Shown here one piece after another: positions 9,011 through 15,420 of a stretch of DNA of 64,000 bases. Positions within the stretch are counted from its first letter, which is position 1, and every line of letters starts with the position of its first letter. The notes beneath the pieces were generated by a model that made no database searches, was not told the origin of the DNA, and worked only from the letters and a program-made list of their open reading frames with translations. The DNA is taken from positions 62,001 through 126,000 of the forward strand of contig CAJTPJ010000001.1 in assembly GCA_910578145.1 (NCBI GenBank), in the 5' to 3' direction. Source of the stretch: an uncultured Christensenella sp. GTDB taxonomy: Bacteria; Bacillota; Clostridia; Christensenellales; Borkfalkiaceae. The translations under genes and the position numbers were made by a program.

Positions 9011-11644
9011 ATGGAAAGAATTATACCTAAAAACAGTAAGCTTAAGGCAGCATTATTTAAGCACTTATCTTTGCTCGATATGCTCTTAATAAGCTTAATG
9101 CTTTTAATCGCTATTTTATTGTTTTTTTCAAATTTTTCTCAGCGGTGGATTATGCTCGCTGTATACCTTGTGATATGCGTGGTAATGTTCATCGGTGATG
9201 ATGAGGACAGAACTTATCTGCAGTTTGCATATCTGATAAAGTTTTACGTTTCCCGCCGAACTTTTACTAAAGGCGCAAAAAAAGGGAATACAGACGAGCT
9301 TATACCTTTTAAAAATATCAGGGCGGACGGTCTTATTGAATATGAAGGCTATCTCGGTGGCATAATTGAAGTTGGTAGTCTTGATTTTGGTTTGCTGGAC
9401 GAAGAAGAGCAGGACAGACGAATTTCAGCCTTTGCCCGTGTTTTAAACGGCTTAAGCCAGTCGTCTGTCATACAGCTTGTTAAGATAGACCGACCTATTA
9501 AATACGATGAAGTTGCCGCCGGTATTTTTGAAAAACTTAATATTGCTAAAGAAGATGAAGACAAGGCAAAAGAAGTAATTTTGCAAAGTCGCTTAGAGCA
9601 GGTAGACAACGTTAACAATGTTATGCCACTCTATAGACCGTATTATTACATAGCTTTGTATGAAAACGACGTCGATGTTTTATACAATCAGATTGATGCA
9701 TGTCAAGACGGACTCGATGCAGCAGGACTAAGTTCAACGCTCTTGGATGCACGTGAAGTAGCAGTATTTTTTAAATACTGCTACACGCGCAATTTTGATG
9801 AGCGAGATATTGACGAAAAAGATATTTCAGAGCTTGCAGATTACGTAAAGCCGAATAAGGTTAAATTCGGTCTTGCCGGTTATAATGTTGATGACGTCTA
9901 TGCGTTCACTCTGGCGATAAAGGATTATCCGTTGTACGTCGGGAACGCCTGGGGTTCGAATTTATTTAACATAGATAACACGAAAGTAGTATTGACGATA
10001 AAGCCCGTAGATAAAGGTAAGGCTATTAAGCGTATTGATAGAGCCGTTGTCGAGAGCGCAACGAGAACGTCGGCAAAGCTTTCTGAAATGCGAAGCCAGG
10101 ACACGCACATTCAGACGATGAACGAGCTTCAGGCTCGCATCCAGAACGAAAACGAGATGCTCTTCGATTGTACGTTGACTGTAACGGGCTTTAATAATAC
10201 CGATAAGCCAAACGCAACGTTCCGTAAAGATATTCGCCGTGAGATAACTACAAACGGTTACAGAGTAAGTTATCTGCTCGGCAGACAGTTCGACGGGTTC
10301 GCTAAGTCCACCGTTGCAAGGCGCCCTAAATTACATGGATTTGAGCGCGGAATCAACTCGGACTCGCTCGCTGCTGTATTTCCTTTTGTGTTCTCTTCGA
10401 TAATCGATGTTGATGGGTATAATCTCGGATGGGATTATTACCCGGTCATACTCGATATCTGGAAGCGCGGAAGGGATTTCATTAATAGTAACGGTATCGT
10501 TTACGGCAAGTCCGGGAGCGGCAAGAGTTTTTTTGCAAAGCTTTTAATCACTATGATATATTCCGAAAATTCCAGAATATTTATTTTGGACCCTGAAAAT
10601 GAGTACCAGGTGCTTGCAAAAAATCTTGACGGGCTTTTTATCGATATCGGAAGCGCGACGCAAGGGCGCATAAACCCGTTACACGTTTATCCGGTGTTGA
10701 CGGATGAGGGCGACGTTGCGCCGCCTGAAGTGGTTTTTAATGCGCATTTGCAGTTTCTTGAAGATTTCTTTAAAATTACTCTGAAAGGTATTGCGCAGGA
10801 CGCTTTCGAAGAGCTGAACAATCTTATTAAGCTTACTTACGAAAGCGTTGGGATAAAACACGATACGGATTGCACGGACTTTAAGCCCGAGCAATATCCG
10901 ACATTTGATACGCTGAAAGCTATCGTCGAAAAGGAAATGCAGCGAGCGGACTTGACGCCTATGCGCAAGGCTAATCTGGAACGTGTAAACACTTACGTTC
11001 AGAAATTTGCGACGGGCGGTATGTATTCGTCGCTCTGGAACGGTCCGTCTACACTTGAGGTTGACTCGCGGTTTGTAGTATTTAATTTTCAATCGCTTTT
11101 CGGAGCGAAGAACCAAACTGTTGCGAACGCTCAGATTCTCGTTGTTATGCGTTATCTCGATATGCAAATAATTAATATTCGTGAAATGAACCGCAATGGG
11201 AACGATGACGTCGTGCATCCGTTCATCGTACTTGATGAAGGCTATAATTTCATCGATGCTGATTACCCGGTTGCACTGCAGTTCGCTTACCTTTGGTACA
11301 AGCGTATACGTAAGTATGAGGGAAGTATTTTCTTCTTGACTCAGAACCTGAGCGATATTTTCGGGAACGAAAAGGTTATACAAAAGACATCGGCTATTGT
11401 AAACAACTCGCAATATTCGTTTGTGTTCGGCTTGGCACCCGCTGACCTGGAAATCTTAACCGATTTATACAAGAATGTCGGCGGGCTGAACCCAACCGAG
11501 CGGGCGTTTATTTCCGATGCCGGGAACGGCGACTGTTTCGCTATTTGCTCTGCACGGCAACGAACTCGCTTCCACGTCGAAGCTCATGATACCGTACGTG
11601 CGATTTTTGAGAACGTCGGCAAGCCGTGGGAAGCAAGCGAATAG
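9011..11644 (+). CDS. VirB4/TraE-type conjugation ATPase with N-terminal membrane segment
   Basis: The 877-residue protein begins with two hydrophobic segments (about residues 17-60, LLDMLLISLMLLIAILLFF and IMLAVYLVICVVMFI). Beyond them lies a VirB4 N-terminal domain (about 80-430) and a RecA-like ATPase domain with Walker A GKSGSGKS (about residue 500) and Walker B FIVLDEGYN (about 740). VirB4 proteins energise pilus assembly and substrate transfer at the inner membrane of type IV systems. A good ribosome site (ggagga) precedes the ATG by about 10 nt. In many Firmicutes elements the small membrane protein PrgI is encoded separately just before VirB4. Here no separate gene exists and the N-terminal membrane part may supply that function (inference). 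Confidence 0.9.
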   Translation: MERIIPKNSKLKAALFKHLSLLDMLLISLMLLIAILLFFSNFSQRWIMLAVYLVICVVMFIGDDEDRTYLQFAYLIKFYVSRRTFTKGAKKGNTDELIPFKNIRADGLIEYEGYLGGIIEVGSLDFGLLDEEEQDRRISAFARVLNGLSQSSVIQLVKIDRPIKYDEVAAGIFEKLNIAKEDEDKAKEVILQSRLEQVDNVNNVMPLYRPYYYIALYENDVDVLYNQIDACQDGLDAAGLSSTLLDAREVAVFFKYCYTRNFDERDIDEKDISELADYVKPNKVKFGLAGYNVDDVYAFTLAIKDYPLYVGNAWGSNLFNIDNTKVVLTIKPVDKGKAIKRIDRAVVESATRTSAKLSEMRSQDTHIQTMNELQARIQNENEMLFDCTLTVTGFNNTDKPNATFRKDIRREITTNGYRVSYLLGRQFDGFAKSTVARRPKLHGFERGINSDSLAAVFPFVFSSIIDVDGYNLGWDYYPVILDIWKRGRDFINSNGIVYGKSGSGKSFFAKLLITMIYSENSRIFILDPENEYQVLAKNLDGLFIDIGSATQGRINPLHVYPVLTDEGDVAPPEVVFNAHLQFLEDFFKITLKGIAQDAFEELNNLIKLTYESVGIKHDTDCTDFKPEQYPTFDTLKAIVEKEMQRADLTPMRKANLERVNTYVQKFATGGMYSSLWNGPSTLEVDSRFVVFNFQSLFGAKNQTVANAQILVVMRYLDMQIINIREMNRNGNDDVVHPFIVLDEGYNFIDADYPVALQFAYLWYKRIRKYEGSIFFLTQNLSDIFGNEKVIQKTSAIVNNSQYSFVFGLAPADLEILTDLYKNVGGLNPTERAFISDAGNGDCFAICSARQRTRFHVEAHDTVRAIFENVGKPWEASE

Positions 11645-11654
11645 AAATCACGAA

Positions 11655-11686
11655 GAAAAAATGTACGGACATTTTGTACGGACAAA
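11655..11686 (-). repeat. paired TGTNCGNRCA motif, inverted copy of 12337-12367
   Basis: On the minus strand this reads TTTGTCCGTACAAAATG followed by TCCGTACATTTTT, that is two 10-mers TGTCCGTACA separated by AAA. It matches the plus strand at 12,337-12,367 with about three mismatches in 28 bases, so the lipoprotein gene between them is flanked by inverted copies. Confidence 0.7.
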
Positions 11687-11720
11687 TTGGTAAAATTTGG
11701 TAAAATATGGAAATTTTGAA

Positions 11721-11749
11721 TTGACATTATTTTGTGTGTACTGTATAAT
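11721..11749 (+). promoter_or_regulatory. consensus sigma-A promoter of the BspA-type lipoprotein gene
   Basis: TTGACA (11,721-11,726), 17-bp spacer, TATAAT (11,744-11,749): both hexamers match the consensus exactly. The start codon is 26 nt downstream, after the ribosome site taaggag. Confidence 0.9.
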
Positions 11750-11774
11750 AAAAGTGCAGTTAAGGAGATGTTAT

Positions 11775-12254
11775 ATGAGAAAATTGAAACTAATAAATAT
11801 TATTGCTTGTATTTTTGCTTGTTTGAGTTTAATGTTTGTCTTGTCTGCGTGCTCGTCAGAAAAATTGAAATATGAAGAGCGTGGGGATTTTGGTTATTTT
11901 GTTGGTGCGGTCAATACTGATATTTCAGGTGAAATCATCGTACCAGCCGAGTATAATGGAAAACCGGTATACGGTTTAATCGAACATGCTTTCGAGAATT
12001 GCAAAAACATTACAAAGGTAGTGCTTCCGGAAGGTTTAAAAACGATAGGTTATTATGCTTTTAAAGGTGTGGGGAGTAATGTTGTTGTTATTCCTGTCAG
12101 TGTAACCAGTATATCAGAAACTTCGTTTAAAGATAACGGAATGTATCGCATAGAATATAACGGAACAAAAGAACAATGGACACAAATTAACGGGTATACC
12201 TTTGTGCCATCGAAAATACATGTTATTTGTGTTGATGGTGAATTCGAACTTTAA
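11775..12254 (+). CDS. BspA-type leucine-rich-repeat lipoprotein
   Basis: The start at 11,775 is set by taaggag 7 nt upstream. The 159-residue product has a lipoprotein signal ending in the lipobox LSAC, so it should be lipid-anchored outside the cell. Two BspA-type repeats follow (for example NITKVVLPEGLKTIGYYAF), then a cap motif YNGTKEQWTQ close to that of the giant surface protein at 1,789-6,840. The phrase PAEYNGKPVYG also parallels PSTYNGKPVVK in that protein, so the two share ancestry. The gene has its own consensus promoter and a strong terminator, so it is a free-standing unit inside the mobile region. BspA-family proteins often act in adhesion; the role here is unknown. Confidence 0.8.
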   Translation: MRKLKLINIIACIFACLSLMFVLSACSSEKLKYEERGDFGYFVGAVNTDISGEIIVPAEYNGKPVYGLIEHAFENCKNITKVVLPEGLKTIGYYAFKGVGSNVVVIPVSVTSISETSFKDNGMYRIEYNGTKEQWTQINGYTFVPSKIHVICVDGEFEL

Positions 12255-12276
12255 AAAATTATATTATAATTAATAT

Positions 12277-12305
12277 GCCCTATTATTTTTCATAATGGGG
12301 CTTTT
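12277..12305 (+). terminator. rho-independent terminator after the BspA-type lipoprotein gene
   Basis: GCCCTATTAT / ATAATGGGGC forms a 10-bp stem (one G-U pair) with a 5-nt loop, followed by TTTT. Confidence 0.8.
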
Positions 12306-12338
12306 AAATTGCTATTTTCCTTGTTGTGGTTTAGTATT

Positions 12339-12404
12339 TGTACGTACAAAATGTGCGTGCATTTTTGTCCGCACATTTGGTGTCCGTACATTTTTGTACG
12401 GACA
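12339..12404. repeat. array of five palindromic 10-mers upstream of the transposase gene
   Basis: Five related 10-mers start at 12,339 (TGTACGTACA), 12,352 (TGTGCGTGCA), 12,366 (TGTCCGCACA), 12,381 (TGTCCGTACA) and 12,395 (TGTACGGACA), with spacings of 13-15 nt. The last two form an inverted repeat. The array overlaps the probable left end of the insertion sequence and ends 17 nt before the transposase start codon. Such spacing suggests binding sites for the transposase or a repressor (inference). Confidence 0.75.
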
Positions 12405-13823
12405 TTTTTTTACAGGAGTTATTTAATGGAAAACACGAAAGAAATTATACAGTCATTAATTGATTGTGCTGTTAACGATATAATATCTTTAATAGTAAAA
12501 GACCTAAAAGAACTGAACTTTTCTGACATTGTACGTACAACGCAAAAAACGGTTAATAATTTAGGGGTGAACCTTATCGGGCAAATTGTGAAAATTATTG
12601 ACGATAGTTACAACAAAAAGAGAGATAAACACGCAGTGATTTTAAGGCATACCAAAACCCGTAAAATGGTTTCGGCTATGGGTGAACTTAATCTTACTCG
12701 GCGGCTTTATTTTAATAAAACATTAGGCAAATATTTTTTTGCGGTTGACGAGCTGCTGAATATGGAAAAATACAGCCGTATTGAAAGCGAGCTTAAAACA
12801 AAGCTCATCAACGATGCTACGCTTACAAGCTATGGAAAAGCAAGTAAATTATCGAATGGATGCGTGTCTCGGCAGACGGTTCATAATCTTGTAAAAGGTG
12901 TTGAGCCAAAAAAGCTCGAAGTTCAAGCAAAGGGGTTAAAGACTGTTGAACAAATTTATATCGAAGCCGATGAAGACCATATTCACCTTAATAACGGTAA
13001 AAGCACCGAGGTGAAGCTTGTATACGTGCACGAAGGACGTCAACGAGTAAATCGAAGACGGACGGCGTTGATGGGCACACGGTATTTTGTTTCTGTAAGT
13101 AACGGAAACGGAATATGGGATTGTGTTACAGATTATTTATACGCACAGTATGACATCCGAAATTCTGAAATTCACCTTTCAGGTGATGGTGCAAATTGGA
13201 TTAAGCAAGGACTTAGTGTAATTCCTAGAGCGAAATATCACTTGGATAAATTTCACGTTTATAAAAGCGTTACGGACGCTACAGCCGATGATAGAAGACT
13301 ACGTAATCAAATAATAAATAGTATAAAGCTTGGCGATAGTAAAAGCGTTCAATCTTTATATATGCAACGTTGGGGTGGTATAGGAACGGCTCATGCACGG
13401 AATCGCTTGTATGATAGTTTACAGTACATTGAAAATAATTTTGACAGCATAGACCTTACTGCAGAGAGTAACTGCTCTGCTGAAGGTCATGTCTCGCACG
13501 TTCTTTCTGCGCGCTTATCTTCCCGTCCCATGGCTTGGAGTCTTGCTGGTGCTGAGAAAATGGCGCAGCTCAGAGCATTTTATTTCAATGGCGGCGATTT
13601 CTCAGAACTCTATCAGGGCAGGATTAAAAGCGAACAAGTGATTCTGAATGCGTATAACGTCCACGCTGTCCGAAAAGATTATGAAGTCGACCACTCAATA
13701 CCGAGCGGACGTATAGTGGGGCTTGACGCCGTTTATGACGATGTGGGTAGATTTCTGCGGTATATTGTGAAAAAATAAGAAAATGAAGTTTTTAAAAAAA
13801 ATGTGCGGAAAAAACTTGACACC
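12379..13823 (+). mobile_element. ISLre2-family insertion sequence, ends inferred
   Basis: The plus strand from 12,379 reads GGTGTCCGTACATTTTTG and the reverse complement from 13,823 reads GGTGTCAAGTTTTTTCCGC. Both reach an ACATTTTTTT tract about 25-30 nt in. These look like imperfect terminal inverted repeats around a single transposase gene, giving about 1.45 kb. The bases just outside (CGCACATTT on the left, GTCGCAAAA on the right) are not a target duplication. Either the ends are slightly different or the flanks have rearranged. Confidence 0.55.
12426..13778 (+). CDS. ISLre2-family (UPF0236) transposase
   Basis: The start at 12,426 follows acaggag; the product has 450 residues. Diagnostic segments of the ISLre2/UPF0236 family are present: IEADEDHIHL (about residue 180), LSGDGANWIKQG (about 255), YHLDKFHVYK (about 275) and CSAEGHVSHVLSARLSSRP (about 360). 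The acidic residues in the first two, with the C-terminal EGH segment, fit a DDE-type catalytic core. Length is close to that of intact family members and no frameshift is seen, so it may be active. It is the only transposase in the window and sits at the right edge of the conjugation region. Confidence 0.9.
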   Translation: MENTKEIIQSLIDCAVNDIISLIVKDLKELNFSDIVRTTQKTVNNLGVNLIGQIVKIIDDSYNKKRDKHAVILRHTKTRKMVSAMGELNLTRRLYFNKTLGKYFFAVDELLNMEKYSRIESELKTKLINDATLTSYGKASKLSNGCVSRQTVHNLVKGVEPKKLEVQAKGLKTVEQIYIEADEDHIHLNNGKSTEVKLVYVHEGRQRVNRRRTALMGTRYFVSVSNGNGIWDCVTDYLYAQYDIRNSEIHLSGDGANWIKQGLSVIPRAKYHLDKFHVYKSVTDATADDRRLRNQIINSIKLGDSKSVQSLYMQRWGGIGTAHARNRLYDSLQYIENNFDSIDLTAESNCSAEGHVSHVLSARLSSRPMAWSLAGAEKMAQLRAFYFNGGDFSELYQGRIKSEQVILNAYNVHAVRKDYEVDHSIPSGRIVGLDAVYDDVGRFLRYIVKK

Positions 13824-13841
13824 GTCGCAAAATTCAATAGG

Positions 13842-13870
13842 TTGCGTTCTTTCATTTTTCGTGATATAAT
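13842..13870 (+). promoter_or_regulatory. promoter of the flavodoxin-like gene at 13,907
   Basis: TTGCGT (13,842-13,847), 17-bp spacer, TATAAT (13,865-13,870), 36 nt before the start codon. It lies just outside the inferred right end of the insertion sequence. Confidence 0.75.
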
Positions 13871-13906
13871 GGAAACTACGATAAACAGTAATTTGGCGGA
13901 GATTAT

Positions 13907-14623
13907 ATGAAAATAACAGTGATAAACGGCACAGAGAAACACGGCGTCACATATCACTTAAAGGAGGTTTTTCTGAAAAACCTTCAAAGCGCAGACGTAG
14001 TTGAATTTTATTTGCCGAAAGATTGCCCGTCTTTTTGTATGGGCTGTACAAGCTGTTTTATGAAAGGCGAACAATACTGCAAGGATTTTGCTTACATAAA
14101 TGAAATCGAAAAATCGTTTCTCGAATCCGATTTGATTGTCCTGACATCTCCTGCATACGTTATGCACGCAACAGGCGCAATGAAAGCATTATTAGATCAT
14201 TTCGGTTATCGTTGGATGCCGCATAGACCCGCGCCCGAAATGTTCGGTAAGCGTGCAGTCATTATTACTCAATGTCTGGGCGCAGGTGCAAAGTCAACGG
14301 CGAAAGATATAAAACACAGTTTGTCTTGGTGGGGTATATCGAAAATCGGTATGTTTCGCGGCGCTCTTATGAATGACATTGTTTGGGATAATCTTTCCGA
14401 AAAGAAGCGTAAAAAGTTAACCGAAAAGATAAATAAACTTTCCGGTCGATTCGCTAAAATCAATTATGCCAAACCCGCACACACGAAACTTATTACAAAA
14501 ATCAAATTTATGTTGAGTCGTCTTATTCAGAAAAAAGTGCGAAAAAGCGGCAGGGCGGGACTTGACTGTGAGTATTGGCATAAAAATGGGTGGCTTGGTA
14601 AAAGTCGTCCGTGGAAACATTGA
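13907..14623 (+). CDS. NAD(P)H-dependent FMN reductase / flavodoxin-fold protein
   Basis: The 238-residue protein starts with the flavodoxin-like beta strand and phosphate loop ITVINGTEKHGVTYH, which binds FMN phosphate. It has the second conserved segment TSPAYVMHATGAMKALLDHF around residue 85. A cysteine cluster (C..C..C..C within PSFCMGCTSC, about residue 45) resembles iron-sulfur flavoproteins or NAD(P)H oxidoreductases of this superfamily. The last 60 residues are basic and not typical of the fold. The gene has its own promoter and terminator. Codon use is closer to the AT-richer mobile region than to the chromosomal genes to the right, so it could be cargo of the element. The substrate is unknown. 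Confidence 0.75.
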   Translation: MKITVINGTEKHGVTYHLKEVFLKNLQSADVVEFYLPKDCPSFCMGCTSCFMKGEQYCKDFAYINEIEKSFLESDLIVLTSPAYVMHATGAMKALLDHFGYRWMPHRPAPEMFGKRAVIITQCLGAGAKSTAKDIKHSLSWWGISKIGMFRGALMNDIVWDNLSEKKRKKLTEKINKLSGRFAKINYAKPAHTKLITKIKFMLSRLIQKKVRKSGRAGLDCEYWHKNGWLGKSRPWKH

Positions 14624-14679
14624 TACCGTCGTTTTTATCGGTTAAATTTCAATTTATCTTTCTAGAAGGTTTGTAGTAA

Positions 14680-14711
14680 AAAGCTCTCGAACATATCGTT
14701 CGAGAGCTTTT
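14680..14711 (+). terminator. terminator after the flavodoxin-like gene
   Basis: A perfect 13-bp stem AAAGCTCTCGAAC / GTTCGAGAGCTTT with a 5-nt loop. The following U-run is short. Confidence 0.75.
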
Positions 14712-14793
14712 GTCCTTGCTTGAAAGTATAACTCTTAAAAATTTAGTTTTTTAATTCCCTATGGGAAGTGCGCTTTTAGTCGCGCCCTATTTT

Positions 14794-15417
14794 TTATCTT
14801 ATAAAATTCGTTCTTGCCGTGGTTTCGGCTTGGGGTGCGGCAATTCCCGCCGCTTTGCCCGCGTTTATACATTTAATAATCCACGCCATATTTTTGGCAA
14901 GGTTGCGCATAGTTTGCATACCTTCCAAGTCGCGCAAAATTTCTTCGGGGCTACTGCCGTAAACGAAATTCCAATATGTTGATGAAATTACGGGCATTTG
15001 CGAAACCGTAAGGTGCTTTAACAGCACGTCCAAAGAAGATGTCGTGCCTGCGCGCCTTGCCGCGGCTATAACGGCGGCGGGTTTTTGCACAAACGCGTAT
15101 TTTCCCGCATAAAACAGCCTGTCCATAACGGCAAGCAATCTGCCGGTGGGGTGGGAGTAGTATACGGGCGAGCCGAAAATAAACCCGTCGGCAGTTTTCG
15201 CCTTTTCAATGCAATCGTTTACGATATCGTCGCCGAAAACGCATTTGCCCGTGTTTTTGCACCCGCCACAAGCTATGCAGTCGCGCACGGGCGAGTTGCT
15301 GCACCATATAATTTCCGTTTCAACGCCCTCGGCGTTTAAAACGGAGGAAATTTCGGTTAAAGCCGCGTGGGTGCAACCCTTTTCACGCGGACTGCCGTTA
15401 AAAAGCAATACTTTCAT
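14794..15417 (-). CDS. flavodoxin-family NAD(P)H-dependent oxidoreductase
   Basis: The 207-residue protein opens with the FMN phosphate loop LLFNGSPREKGCTHAAL. It carries a CIACGGCKNTGKC cysteine cluster (about residues 47-60) as in iron-sulfur flavoproteins, followed by GSPVYYSHPTGRLLAVMDRL, the second FMN-binding segment. It is therefore a probable electron-transfer flavoprotein or quinone/NADH-linked reductase; the substrate is not evident. It begins 3 nt after the pheT stop and is probably the last gene of the fumarase-pheST run. It is a distant relative of the flavoprotein on the other side of the element boundary (13,907-14,623). Confidence 0.8.
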   Translation of the reverse strand: MKVLLFNGSPREKGCTHAALTEISSVLNAEGVETEIIWCSNSPVRDCIACGGCKNTGKCVFGDDIVNDCIEKAKTADGFIFGSPVYYSHPTGRLLAVMDRLFYAGKYAFVQKPAAVIAAARRAGTTSSLDVLLKHLTVSQMPVISSTYWNFVYGSSPEEILRDLEGMQTMRNLAKNMAWIIKCINAGKAAGIAAPQAETTARTNFIR

Positions 15418-15420
15418 AAT

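Noticed and set aside
10679..11413. Open frame of 244 codons opposite the VirB4 gene
   Set aside because: Antisense shadow of the conserved ATPase domain, without start signals.
14686..14704. CGAACATATCGTTCG resembles a LexA box
   Set aside because: It is the stem of a 13-bp terminator hairpin at the end of a gene, with a 5-nt centre rather than 4, and no promoter is near.
14624..14793. tRNA gene as an integration site at the element boundary
   Set aside because: No cloverleaf or T-loop sequence is present; only a terminator and a short palindrome (TTCCCTATGGGAA).
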